Counted from the stretch's first letter, positions 18,384 through 27,090 are shown. The stretch is 33,263 nt of DNA from Photobacterium sanguinicancri (GCF_002265265.1 NZ_NOIF01000038.1:1-33263), one strand, 5' to 3'. The notes: a model not told the origin generated them from the sequence alone. Numbers and translations are program-made.

Positions 18384-21058
18384 AATGCAGCTCCTAATAC
18401 GACCAAAGTGACGATGCCGAGTGCATCGCGGAGTGTTTGACGAAGTTGTGAAGCGGTCGAGTCATCTTCACTAGGTACATAAACTGTGTCGCCAGGCCGC
18501 AACAATGGCAAGGGGGATTGGCCTGGATTTTTGACGTATCCCCGTAAATCGAAGGTCTGTGCTTGATCGCCACAGCAAGAGGTATTCACTATCATGATGC
18601 GTTCGATATACGCGGTATCTTTGGGACCGCCCGCTTCGGCTAATAGATCTAAGATATTCATTTGATTATTAAAGGCATAGCGACCGGGCTTATTGACTGA
18701 ACCCATCAGGCGAACCACCCGTTCAGCGGGTTTATCTAGCCAGTTACCTTGTTCTTTAGGGACATAGATAACATCGCCTGGTACCACGCGGGGCAGTAAT
18801 GTCTCATCGCCTGTTTCAAAATACAGCGAAAGATTCAGTTTGGTGACTTTACTGGTGTTGCCGCTACGGTGACTGATGCGGATCTGACGAAGATCGGCCT
18901 CGCCGTTAGGGCCATCAGCCGCTGAGAGAATATCGAGAAAGCCTAATTCGCGATTGAAGGCGTAGCGTCCAGGTGCGCCGACTTGGCCAAAGACGTAAAT
19001 AGAGTCATCTGCAGATTGGCGGATCCAACTAGATTTGTTGTCGGTCGGATCATGGGGTAATTCGTCAATTACGATTGTATCGCCAGTCGCTAGCCGAGGA
19101 AGCCCCGCAAAACTTCCCCCTTCGGTAATGAAGTTATCGAGATCGAAATAAAGGACATTCTCTTGTGCTTGATGATGTTCTTTAATGATACGAATGTTGG
19201 TGATATTGGCTTCTTTAGTTGGGCCGCCAGCCATTGCGAGTACATCAAGGAATGTCATACTTGCATTCCAATTAAATCTGCCAGGTGCTTTAACCGCACC
19301 GATGACTTTGACTGCGTCTGTATCGGCAACAGCATCAATTTGCGGTAAGAAAATCACATCGCCAGCCACCACTTTGGGGAGCAGGGCTTCATTACCTGTT
19401 TTAAAGTAACGTGCCAAGTTAAAGCGACTGACTTTGGTGGTTTTTCCGTCACGGTGAGTGATCAGTACTTCTTGAATATCGGCTTCACCTGTTGGGCCAT
19501 CGGCAGCAGAGAGAATATCGAGAAATCCTTGATCGTTGTTGAATGCATATCGACCAGGAGCACCGACCTGGCCAAATATATAGATAGAGTCTTGTGCTGA
19601 TTGACGTAACCAGCTGGCTTTATTATCGCTAGGGTCGTGTGGGAGCTCATCGAAGATAATGGTATCACCCGCTTGAAGCAGAGGAAGTTGGCTGTTTGGT
19701 TTGTTTTTTTTGGTGAAATCTTCAAAGTTGAAGGTGATTATTCTCGCTTCATCGGCGGCAGCACTTTCGCGCACAATACGAATATTCGAGAGGTTCGTTT
19801 GTTGTTTTGGTCCGCCTGCATGTGCGAGTAAATCCATGAAGCTCATGGTGTCATTCCACTCAAAACGCCCAGGATTGTTGACGGCTCCGATGATCTTGAT
19901 AGCACGATCATTGGTCACTTTAAGCCATGATTTTTCATTAAAATCAATTTTCTCGGGAATGAAAATGACATCGCCTGGCATCATTGTCGGCAGGGTGTAT
20001 TGATCGGGTGCTTGGGTGTATTTCACCAAGTTAATCGCAATAGCGGGTTTGGTATTGCTCAATAATTTTATTTGGGTGGTATCAGCAAATCGGGTTGGGC
20101 CACCTGCGTTGGCGAGTACATCGATAAACCCTGTACCAGCACTGCTTTCATAGGCGCCGGGAGCTTGTACTTCCCCCATGACATAGACGGTACGAGAGGT
20201 GGTATTAATATCTTCAACTTCTATTGGCGCAAAAATGGTGGTACCAGGCTTGATTGGAGGGAGGTTAGTGGTATCGCCACTGTCTAAATAGGCTTTAAGA
20301 TCGAATTGATAGGGAACATTATCGGTGATCACTCGGATCTTGGTTACATCTGCATAGCGTGTGACCCCATCGGCTCGCATAATGGCATCAACCACTGTCA
20401 TGTCGGGCTTATAGCTGAATGTGCCAGGATTGCGGAGTTCACCAAAAATGGTGAGTCCTTGCGCCTCATCGGCATCGCCTCCCTCGCGTAAAGAGGCGGC
20501 ATCAAAATTCACCTCTATGTTGCCAAGTAATGGCGAGGTAGGTACGAAAATCGTATCCCCCCCTTTTAAAGCGGGCAGAGGTTGTGCTTGTTTACCATCA
20601 AGATAGGCTTTGTAGTCAAACACAATTGACTTATCGCCACGGATTAACTTGAACTGATCTAGCTGTGCGCCGGGTCTCGCACCGCCCGCTGCGGCGAGTG
20701 CCATTTGAACATTACTGTCTGGTTTTAATGAGACCATTCCTGGCTTTTCAACATAGCCGAGAACTTTTACCCGCAATAGGTGCTCCATAATCCGCAGCTC
20801 GAATTCATCTAGATTTCGGTAGATCACCTGGAGGAGCAGTCTGATTTTTTGCTCTGCTTGTGGAACCGTTAACCCTGCGACGGCGACGAGCCCCACTTCA
20901 GGAAGTAAAAGTTGCCCTTGATCGTCGATAGTAAAAGGATCCTCAAAATCACTTTCGCCTGGTAGCTGAAGGTATACGCGATCCCCAGCAGTCAAGGTCG
21001 TGGCTTGCACGCTCATAACTGGGAGGATGAGTAATACGATCAACAGCAGGAATCTCAT
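18380..21058 (-). CDS. sypC: SypC-like polysaccharide export protein with eight SLBB-type repeats
   Basis: An 892-residue secreted protein: a signal peptide (MRFLLLIVLLILPVMSVQA, no lipobox cysteine), a Wza-type polysaccharide export domain (about 22-95), then eight SLBB-like units starting near residues 96, 203, 290, 386, 491, 582, 686 and 781, each with a G-x-V-x-x-P-G-x-[FY] opening and a PGD-x-[IV]-x-x-P closing strand. The C terminus (RDALGIVTLVVLGAAL) is a hydrophobic helix that may enter the outer membrane as in Wza. Units 4-5 and 6-7 are near copies. The start at 21058 (AAGGAG upstream, ATGA overlap with sypB) is preferred to one eight codons earlier. Wza itself has about 380 residues, so this is much larger. 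Confidence 0.88.
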   Translation of the reverse strand: MRFLLLIVLLILPVMSVQATTLTAGDRVYLQLPGESDFEDPFTIDDQGQLLLPEVGLVAVAGLTVPQAEQKIRLLLQVIYRNLDEFELRIMEHLLRVKVLGYVEKPGMVSLKPDSNVQMALAAAGGARPGAQLDQFKLIRGDKSIVFDYKAYLDGKQAQPLPALKGGDTIFVPTSPLLGNIEVNFDAASLREGGDADEAQGLTIFGELRNPGTFSYKPDMTVVDAIMRADGVTRYADVTKIRVITDNVPYQFDLKAYLDSGDTTNLPPIKPGTTIFAPIEVEDINTTSRTVYVMGEVQAPGAYESSAGTGFIDVLANAGGPTRFADTTQIKLLSNTKPAIAINLVKYTQAPDQYTLPTMMPGDVIFIPEKIDFNEKSWLKVTNDRAIKIIGAVNNPGRFEWNDTMSFMDLLAHAGGPKQQTNLSNIRIVRESAAADEARIITFNFEDFTKKNKPNSQLPLLQAGDTIIFDELPHDPSDNKASWLRQSAQDSIYIFGQVGAPGRYAFNNDQGFLDILSAADGPTGEADIQEVLITHRDGKTTKVSRFNLARYFKTGNEALLPKVVAGDVIFLPQIDAVADTDAVKVIGAVKAPGRFNWNASMTFLDVLAMAGGPTKEANITNIRIIKEHHQAQENVLYFDLDNFITEGGSFAGLPRLATGDTIVIDELPHDPTDNKSSWIRQSADDSIYVFGQVGAPGRYAFNRELGFLDILSAADGPNGEADLRQIRISHRSGNTSKVTKLNLSLYFETGDETLLPRVVPGDVIYVPKEQGNWLDKPAERVVRLMGSVNKPGRYAFNNQMNILDLLAEAGGPKDTAYIERIMIVNTSCCGDQAQTFDLRGYVKNPGQSPLPLLRPGDTVYVPSEDDSTASQLRQTLRDALGIVTLVVLGAAL
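18734..19318 (-). repeat. Internal tandem repeat in sypC, second copy (SLBB units 6-7)
   Basis: About 195 codons (residues 581-775) that repeat the preceding 195 codons, e.g. DSIYVFGQVGAPGRYAFN here against DSIYIFGQVGAPGRYAFN in the other copy. DNA identity is also evident (GGGCCAT at 18909 against 19494, an offset of 585 bases). Confidence 0.8.
19319..19903 (-). repeat. Internal tandem repeat in sypC, first copy (SLBB units 4-5)
   Basis: Residues 386-580 of SypC. This copy contains ELPHDPSDNKASWLRQSAQD, matched by ELPHDPTDNKSSWIRQSADD in the second copy. A two-unit SLBB module was duplicated in tandem and has since diverged moderately, with about one residue of length change. Confidence 0.8.
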
Positions 21059-21834
21059 AATGACTCCTTCACTGCATGCCAATCTTGCAGCGAGTAAACA
21101 CGGTGCTGCGAACGGGTGTGATGCTCGACTAGAACCACGGCTTCCACTTTTCGGTTACTCAAACGTTCAGTTCTTGATGTTGGATCTTCAACTGAAGATT
21201 TTTCTCCTGCACTAAAGATGGCAATTTGCTTAGGTTCAACCCCTAGCTCAATTAAGAAGCGTTTGACGGTATCAGCGCGGCGCATACCGAGGTCGTCGTT
21301 ATAAGATTCAGTGCCGAGAGTGTCGGTGAATCCAGTGAGCTGAAGGTGCCAATGGTTCTGACGTTTGAGTATTGAGGCGGCGCGGCGCAGGGCTTGCTGA
21401 TAGTCTGGCAGTAACTGAGTGCGGTTAAAGGCAAACTGATTGTCTATTTTCATTAAGACTAAGAATTTATCGCGCAATTCCACTTCGGAGTAATGTGGGT
21501 TCAAACATAAGGTGTGGTATTCCAACCAGTCCATTTGCTGTTGGATTTTGGCAAATTGCGTTTGATATTGCAGCAGGGTGATATCTGCATCGTCATCAAA
21601 GCCCGCTTTTGCTTCTTGGCGTGCTTTGCTATAGAGATTCTCTAATGTTTGATATTGGCCGGGAAGACAAGATTTTGCTCCACGGGTTGCCAGGATCTGT
21701 AATTCAAAATCATGATGCTCTAGTTCAAGCCATTGCTCGGTTTTCGGGGGGGAATAGGGATTATCTCCAGCCGCGGGCCAACTAGAGCATCCATTGAGCA
21801 TGAGCGCAGTCATAAAAAAAGATAGTCTGACCAT
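21055..21834 (-). CDS. sypB: SypB-like OmpA-family lipoprotein
   Basis: The 259-residue product starts with a lipoprotein signal (LMLNGCSS, lipidated C16). After a helical middle segment (about 60-125) it has an OmpA-like peptidoglycan-binding domain at about 130-240, with GFTDTLGTESYNDDLGMRRA carrying the expected aspartate (D171) and arginine (R185/R186), and NRKVEAVV at the end. It would link the outer membrane to the cell wall beside the export protein SypC. It begins one base after the sypA stop and overlaps sypC by four bases. V. fischeri sypB occupies the same place and has the same domain. Confidence 0.88.
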   Translation of the reverse strand: MVRLSFFMTALMLNGCSSWPAAGDNPYSPPKTEQWLELEHHDFELQILATRGAKSCLPGQYQTLENLYSKARQEAKAGFDDDADITLLQYQTQFAKIQQQMDWLEYHTLCLNPHYSEVELRDKFLVLMKIDNQFAFNRTQLLPDYQQALRRAASILKRQNHWHLQLTGFTDTLGTESYNDDLGMRRADTVKRFLIELGVEPKQIAIFSAGEKSSVEDPTSRTERLSNRKVEAVVLVEHHTRSQHRVYSLQDWHAVKESL

Positions 21835-21835
21835 A

Positions 21836-22147
21836 TTAATTCAGCTCCGCTGTGGTGATCAGCGGGATCACCTTGTCAATCCGTAACATTATTATCAGCT
21901 GGCGAGGTTGGCCATTCACGTTAAGTAGGCGTAACGCTTTGCCGCGGCTTTTCAACCGCTTGTATAAGAAAACAATGGCACCAATTCCACAGGAGTCAAT
22001 AAATTGTACCTTGGTCATGTCAATAACGAGCTCAGATAGCTCGGTTTTACTCAGGGTTTCTAACTGACTTTCCATCTGCTTGGCAACATGCGCATCGAAT
22101 TCATCCTGCAGAGAAAGTGCGATTACTGATTCAGTCATACTTGGCAT
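21836..22147 (-). CDS. sypA: SypA-like STAS-domain regulator
   Basis: A 103-residue single STAS domain of the anti-sigma-factor-antagonist type. The conserved segment QFIDSCGIGAIVFLYK places the phosphorylatable serine at S52 (S56 in V. fischeri SypA, from memory). The unphosphorylated protein promotes polysaccharide production and biofilm in V. fischeri, and SypE sets its state. ATG 22147 has GAGGTTAAT upstream; an ATG three codons later is also possible. It heads the A-E train, tightly coupled to sypB. Confidence 0.9.
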   Translation of the reverse strand: MPSMTESVIALSLQDEFDAHVAKQMESQLETLSKTELSELVIDMTKVQFIDSCGIGAIVFLYKRLKSRGKALRLLNVNGQPRQLIIMLRIDKVIPLITTAELN

Positions 22148-22260
22148 ATTAACCTCGTTATAGTGCCATCAGCGTTGTGATTCTGCGTGATGGCCCATGT
22201 GTGTATCGAGAGGAACAAGCGTGATGATATTACTCCTGTTCCATTAGGGTAATAATGTCT

Positions 22261-22277
22261 ATTCAAGCTATATGCCA
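22261..22277 (-). promoter_or_regulatory. Sigma-54-like promoter motif upstream of sypA
   Basis: On the minus strand the sequence TGGCAT-ATAGC-TTGAAT fits the -24 part of the sigma-54 consensus (TGGCAC-N5-TTGCW) well and the -12 part except for the GC (here GA). A start near 22250 would leave a leader of about 100 bases before sypA. V. fischeri sypA is driven by sigma-54 and SypG. The rest of the 179-base gap shows one inverted repeat and no terminator. Confidence 0.4.
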
Positions 22278-22295
22278 AATTGCTGGATGAAGGTG

Positions 22296-22318
22296 ATCAC
22301 GGGAGGATATGTCGTGAT
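22296..22318. repeat. Inverted repeat ATCACG-N11-CGTGAT
   Basis: A 6-base inverted repeat with an 11-base spacer just upstream of the sigma-54-like motif in the gap before sypA. It has dimensions of a dimeric regulator site, but there is no T run to suggest a terminator. Its function is not known. Confidence 0.35.
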
Positions 22319-22326
22319 TATGACGA

Positions 22327-24123
22327 TTATTGGCCGCGTTTAGTCACCATAACGAGAATGGTTTTGAAGATGATAAACGTGTCCATCTTTAGCCATTGCC
22401 ACGGCGAGCCTAGTGCGGCGGCATAAGCATGGTCCCAGGCTATTTTGGCTTTTACATCGTCAAGACAGCGATCATAGCCTTGGCTTACTTGCGCTAACCC
22501 AGTGATCCCTGGGCGTAAACCTGCTGTGCGTTCTAAGTAGAATGGCAATGCATTTTGCAAATCGCCACAAAGCTGTGGGCGTTCAGGGCGTGGCCCTATC
22601 AGTGCCATATCGCCTTTAATGACATTGATAAATTGTGGCAGTTCATCTAATCGTGTTACGCGTAAAAATCGGCCGATACGGGTGATCCTAGGATCGTCTT
22701 GTTGTGCCCATACCGCACCAGAATCTTGCTCGGCATTATGAGTCATAGTGCGAAATTTAATGACTTCAAATAAGTCCGTGTGTTGTTCACTGATTTGACC
22801 GACTCGCAGTTGACGATAGAAAACGGGGCCTTTTGAATCGAGCTTAATCAGCAGTGCGATCACAGGCCAAAGCGGCAAAGTAAGCACTAATCCTATTAAA
22901 CTTAATACGAGATCACTGAGACGCTTACAGCATTGTGTTGAGCGCGCCTGGTAGTCGTAAAGCGGTGGTAGGTGGCGCCAACCTTGTTTAAATTGACCAT
23001 TGAGATAACGCACCATGCCAAACAGTGAAGAGTAATAGCCGCCCACTAAATAGTGCCATTTATTTAAGTGCTTCTGATTAACCCCCCAGGCGGGCAGTAA
23101 TGCGAGGAAGTAGGCGCAGAGTTGACCAATGACAAGCAGGCTCGCCAGTAACGATCCTTGGATAGCGAGTGCACTGGTTGCAAGAAGATAGCCAATCAAA
23201 ATGAAAGGCATGACAGTGCGAAGCCCTTTACCTGAACCAAATAGCCAACCCAACTTTTTTTGTTTTGGCGAAAATAAGAATCGACAGCGTATCAGTTGTT
23301 GCAAATTACCCGCCCCAATGCGTTGACGGCGCTGGTGGTTTTGCTGATCTGTTGATGGTGAAATTTCTACGCTGTTTATGTATTGATTGAGGAGAACGTT
23401 GTAGCCTTGTTTAATCACCATCATAGGTAACATGAAGTCATCATTAATGGTGTCTTCTGGCAAGGGCGTAAACAGGGAGGCGCGCATAATATAAAAAGCC
23501 CCATTACCTCCCATCACGCTACCAAGTTGGGATTCAGCGTGACGAATTTTATTTTGCCATTGCCAATATTGCCTTTCCCCTTCAGTCGCATCTGCGAGTA
23601 GATAACAACTGGTAATAGCGCCGGTTTCAGTGTTTTGAAAACTGTGGGCAGCCTGAGTGAGTGCATCAATAGAAATAAGTGCAGAGATATCACTGAGCGC
23701 AATAAGGTCGTATTGGGTGGACACTTGCGCCATCAAGGCATTCAGACGTGCAAGCTTACCTCGGTTGTTTGCTTTATCTGTCCATTCTAGCTTAATCCCC
23801 GCTTGCTCAAACTTGGGGTGCCACTCTTTAATGATCTCAGAGGTATTATCGCTACAGCCATCGCAGCAAATATGGACGCTGAGTTTTTCTGCAGGGTAAT
23901 CGAGCATTAATATGTTCGCCAGTTTGGCAGCCATATAATTGGCTTCATTATGAGCGGGCATGACTAAAGCGATACACGGGTATTCGTCATGGTGAGAAGC
24001 GGCCGGCGAAGTGGATCGATCATTGGTGTGATACTTACCTAAGCGGATCATTACCGCGGTGTACACAATATGATGATAGATAATCAAGATGCTCAGAAAT
24101 ATAACGATAAACCACAACATCAT
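22327..24123 (-). CDS. Fused glycosyltransferase (GT2) and phosphoglycosyl transferase (SypQ + SypR-like)
   Basis: The 598 residues contain two enzymes. The first 290 or so are a GT2 glycosyltransferase behind an N-terminal membrane helix (DGCSDNT at 88-94, D145, DD at 228-229, QRRQR at 264-268). Membrane helices follow (about 303-345), then a WcaJ/PglC-type phosphoglycosyl transferase (about 398-598) with its own membrane helix, FRTM at 458-460, the catalytic D493-E494 in RLDELPQ, and IGPRPERP. The second half would transfer the first sugar phosphate to undecaprenyl phosphate; the first half adds another sugar. In V. fischeri these jobs are attributed to separate genes, sypQ and sypR. RBS is AAGGAG. 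Confidence 0.88.
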   Translation of the reverse strand: MMLWFIVIFLSILIIYHHIVYTAVMIRLGKYHTNDRSTSPAASHHDEYPCIALVMPAHNEANYMAAKLANILMLDYPAEKLSVHICCDGCSDNTSEIIKEWHPKFEQAGIKLEWTDKANNRGKLARLNALMAQVSTQYDLIALSDISALISIDALTQAAHSFQNTETGAITSCYLLADATEGERQYWQWQNKIRHAESQLGSVMGGNGAFYIMRASLFTPLPEDTINDDFMLPMMVIKQGYNVLLNQYINSVEISPSTDQQNHQRRQRIGAGNLQQLIRCRFLFSPKQKKLGWLFGSGKGLRTVMPFILIGYLLATSALAIQGSLLASLLVIGQLCAYFLALLPAWGVNQKHLNKWHYLVGGYYSSLFGMVRYLNGQFKQGWRHLPPLYDYQARSTQCCKRLSDLVLSLIGLVLTLPLWPVIALLIKLDSKGPVFYRQLRVGQISEQHTDLFEVIKFRTMTHNAEQDSGAVWAQQDDPRITRIGRFLRVTRLDELPQFINVIKGDMALIGPRPERPQLCGDLQNALPFYLERTAGLRPGITGLAQVSQGYDRCLDDVKAKIAWDHAYAAALGSPWQWLKMDTFIIFKTILVMVTKRGQ

Positions 24124-24135
24124 TACGCTCCTTTG

Positions 24136-25209
24136 CTAAAAAGCTAATGATTCATAACGGGTTGTCATGGTTCTCACATCGGCACAGTCACGTACAAACC
24201 GTGCATTGTGAATGCTGACTTCTTTATTGTGTTTCAACCCTTCGATTAATGCATTGGCAAACAGTTGAGGAAGGTCTGACTCAACCAGTATTCCTGATAG
24301 CGGGCACAGTAGGTCAGGGATCCCACCCACTTTTGTCGCCACAACACTTTTGCCACAGGCTTGGGCTTCAAGCAAAGCCAGCGGTAATCCTTCCTGTCGT
24401 GATGGCATACAAAAAAGATCAATTGCACGATAGAAGTTTCGCATTTTGCTGCAATAGCCTAACCAATGAATGCGATGGTTTACTTGGTATTGTGAGGCGA
24501 GTTGTTTGAGGGCGGATTCTTCAGGGCCCTGTCCGGCAATCACAAGGTGATGATCGTTAGGAAGTTGGGTAAGTGCCATTATCGCAATATCAAGCCCCTT
24601 TTCTTTGACTAAGCGTCCTGCGCAGCCGACTAATATTTTATTCAGAGGGAGGCATAAGTGCTGGCGAGAAAAAAGCTGATGCCCAGGTGAAAAGTGGTCG
24701 GTATCTATGCCATTGAGAATAACGTGGTCTGCTGGACGACCAAGCATCCGTTCAAGCTGTAACGCAACACGAGGAGCATCTGCAACCAACTGTACTTTTT
24801 TACTACTTAACAGCCATTTGGTTAACCGACGTTGTTTCGCATTGTGCAAATGCCAACTGTCATGCTCGGTTTGGATATGACGGACAGGTGTTGTGATAGT
24901 GGCAAGACGACTATACAAGAGTGGGCCTATGTGGTGTGAGTGAACCACTTTGACATTCAGCTTACGGATTAAGTGACGTAGCTTAATCACGGTCGTGAAG
25001 CTTTTTCCTGTGGGTTTGTTCAGGAAAAAAAGTTGGTCTTTAAAAGGAAGCAGTTCAGGCCATGCTTTAATCGCGTCGACTTTGTTGCCTTCAAGCGCTA
25101 CCACATACTGCTTATAGCCTGGTGAAGAGAAGCGCAATAGGTTTAACACCAGGTGTTCAATGCCACCAGGATGAAGATGCTGAACTACTTGCAAGGTGAC
25201 ATGATCCAT
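24136..25209 (-). CDS. Glycosyltransferase family 4 (SypP-like by position)
   Basis: A 357-residue GT-B enzyme: N-terminal HLHPGGIEHLVLNLL, then ILNGIDTDHFSPG, GRLVKEKGLD (R199, K204) and the E-x7-E motif at E273 and E281 (EGLPLALLEAQACG). It starts seven bases after the GGGAG ribosome binding site that follows sypO. Its place between sypO and the GT2/PGT fusion corresponds to sypP in V. fischeri, where a glycosyltransferase is also found, but the symbol rests on order only. It acts on the lipid-linked repeat at the inner face of the cytoplasmic membrane. Confidence 0.88.
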   Translation of the reverse strand: MDHVTLQVVQHLHPGGIEHLVLNLLRFSSPGYKQYVVALEGNKVDAIKAWPELLPFKDQLFFLNKPTGKSFTTVIKLRHLIRKLNVKVVHSHHIGPLLYSRLATITTPVRHIQTEHDSWHLHNAKQRRLTKWLLSSKKVQLVADAPRVALQLERMLGRPADHVILNGIDTDHFSPGHQLFSRQHLCLPLNKILVGCAGRLVKEKGLDIAIMALTQLPNDHHLVIAGQGPEESALKQLASQYQVNHRIHWLGYCSKMRNFYRAIDLFCMPSRQEGLPLALLEAQACGKSVVATKVGGIPDLLCPLSGILVESDLPQLFANALIEGLKHNKEVSIHNARFVRDCADVRTMTTRYESLAF

Positions 25210-25218
25210 AGTGACTCC

Positions 25219-26661
25219 CTAATTAGCAGTATGTTGAAAATTTGGAATACGAATAAGTACGGGGGCATTCGTGAGTCGACTAATATGTGCACTTTGGTAT
25301 AAACGCGTATCAAAGAGTTGCACTACACAAGCGAGCGATAGTCCAAGCCCAAGCCCTCCTGCTATACCTAAGCAAAAGTTGAGCCACCAAGGCCAATTGA
25401 GTGCTTCCGTTGGCACTGTCGGTAAATCAATAATTTTCAGTTTGTCAGATTCCTCAAATCGACCGAGATGACCTGTGACTTTTGCCATTTCGTAACGTTC
25501 GAATAATTGGTTATAAATGCGAGACTTTATATCGTAGTTTCGTTGCAGTACCGTGAGCTGCTGTTCTAACTCTGCATATTCGCTCCGCATTAATTCCATA
25601 TCTTTTGCTTGTTGGCGTAGGATCTTTAATTCTTCAATGCGGGCATTGAGCTCATTTTCAGCTTGTTGTAGTTTCTCAAATTGACTTAATAGTATGGGCT
25701 GCGTTTTGCTGTTGCTGTTTTGCGAGTTGTTGGCAATACGTTGCCATAGCTGGCTAATCTCATCTGGATTAAGCGATTGCTGCTCATCCATTAAGCGTGA
25801 GCGCTCCTGTTTTAAACTATTGAGTTTAAGCAATAATGCTTTGATCGAAGAGTGCTTATCGGTGTAGCTAGCACGAAGTATTGCTAATTCCGCTTCAGCA
25901 ATCACGATCGCTTCCTCCATCATCCCAACCACAGGATTGGTACTGGCGAGTCGTTGATAAAGGTTATCGCGTTTAGATTGAGCGTGAAGTAGAGCCAGCT
26001 TTGTTTCTCTGATCATGGTTTTCAGCTGGGCATCATTTTGGATATTTGACCCTTGTAGGTGGGGTAAGTTATCTGCGTGTTGCGCTTTGAAAATAGCGAG
26101 ATCATTTTCTGCCAACTCTAAGTCTTTTTGTGTTGCACTGAGTTCTCGCTGTAAAAATATTTCAGAACCATCAATGGACGCTCTTCCTGGGGCTCTTAAT
26201 TTTTCAAGAAATAGCGTTGATACAGCATTCAAAATTGAGGGGATCTCTTTGGGAACATGCCAAGTTAATTCAAGTTGTACGACGTCATTGCCTACCAAGT
26301 TGAGTTTTAACTGTTTGTTTAGTTGTTGGCGATAAGACTTGATCATTTTTATATCTTGGCTGCTGGCAAGGCCGACCTCTTTCACCACTTTATCTAGAAC
26401 GGATTGGCTATGTATGAGTACACGTAATGCCTTTATTCGTTCTTTTAGGTTCATTGCAATTGAAAGGTCTTCCAAAAATGGATTGAGCATTGAGGTTTCT
26501 TGGACCAAGATCGTTGTTTGCCCGTAATAGTTTTTGGCTTTTAGTGAGCCGCCAATCATCATCAGTATTGGCATGACAAGCACTGGAATAACCACTAAAT
26601 AACGGTGTTTCCACAAGGCCAGCAGTAACGGATAAAGTTGGGCAAATAACTTAGAACGCAT
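25219..26661 (-). CDS. sypO: SypO-like polysaccharide co-polymerase (Wzz family)
   Basis: A 480-residue Wzz-type chain-length regulator. It has a first membrane segment at about residues 20-38, a long periplasmic part rich in heptad-like coiled coil (about 180-410), and a second membrane segment near 425-448 with the proline-rich approach LPTVPTEALNWPWW typical of the family. The cytoplasmic tail is short and carries no kinase domain; the separate ATPase-like SypD may supply that partner. The start lies three bases after the stop of the small lipoprotein gene, so the two are probably coupled. Confidence 0.9.
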   Translation of the reverse strand: MRSKLFAQLYPLLLALWKHRYLVVIPVLVMPILMMIGGSLKAKNYYGQTTILVQETSMLNPFLEDLSIAMNLKERIKALRVLIHSQSVLDKVVKEVGLASSQDIKMIKSYRQQLNKQLKLNLVGNDVVQLELTWHVPKEIPSILNAVSTLFLEKLRAPGRASIDGSEIFLQRELSATQKDLELAENDLAIFKAQHADNLPHLQGSNIQNDAQLKTMIRETKLALLHAQSKRDNLYQRLASTNPVVGMMEEAIVIAEAELAILRASYTDKHSSIKALLLKLNSLKQERSRLMDEQQSLNPDEISQLWQRIANNSQNSNSKTQPILLSQFEKLQQAENELNARIEELKILRQQAKDMELMRSEYAELEQQLTVLQRNYDIKSRIYNQLFERYEMAKVTGHLGRFEESDKLKIIDLPTVPTEALNWPWWLNFCLGIAGGLGLGLSLACVVQLFDTRLYQSAHISRLTNAPVLIRIPNFQHTAN

Positions 26662-26663
26662 TG

Positions 26664-27020
26664 TTATAGCCTCTTGAGTAGCACGGTATCAGGTTGTTGT
26701 TTGGGGGCAAATTCAGTGCGTAAAGGTATGTTTTTCGCTGAGGATATTTTGTTGATTGCCTGCATCCGCTTTTGGCTTTGTAGTAGCGAATCAAAAGGAT
26801 TGTTGAGGTTCGCAGGGGCAATATAAGCCGCAAGCTGGTGGTAGGGATTATCCTCAAAAAATTGTTGGACCTTACGTTGTTGCTCAACATTGAGTGAGAC
26901 TTGCTCTGGGCTAAAAAAGATCTCAAGTTGCTGAGCTGTTTGTGTGGTTGTCGCGCAGCCACTCAGTAATAGCAACCCTAAGTAGCTAACACGTAATATG
27001 TGTTTGGTTGTGCTTGGCAT
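26664..27020 (-). CDS. Small predicted lipoprotein of the polysaccharide locus
   Basis: A 118-residue protein with a clear lipoprotein signal (LGLLLLSGCATT, lipidated C22). The mature part has a faint resemblance to the second half of an OmpA-type domain (VQQFFEDNPYHQLAAYIAP, then SLLQSQKRMQAINKI), but the peptidoglycan-binding aspartate/arginine pair is not convincing. I do not recognise it in the V. fischeri syp set. It is immediately upstream of sypO. An AAGGATC ribosome binding site precedes it. Possible roles include an outer-membrane accessory for the SypO-SypC export path, which is inference from position. Confidence 0.78.
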   Translation of the reverse strand: MPSTTKHILRVSYLGLLLLSGCATTTQTAQQLEIFFSPEQVSLNVEQQRKVQQFFEDNPYHQLAAYIAPANLNNPFDSLLQSQKRMQAINKISSAKNIPLRTEFAPKQQPDTVLLKRL

Positions 27021-27090
27021 ACTTGATCCTTTATTTATTCGAAAATCCCTCTCTCAGTAGTAGCAAAAAAAGTGCCGTGTTGTCGTTTGA

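Noticed and set aside
21059-21082. Upstream start for sypC eight codons earlier
   Set aside because: It would put MACSEGVI in front of a good signal peptide and extend the overlap with sypB; ATG 21058 has AAGGAG and the usual ATGA overlap.
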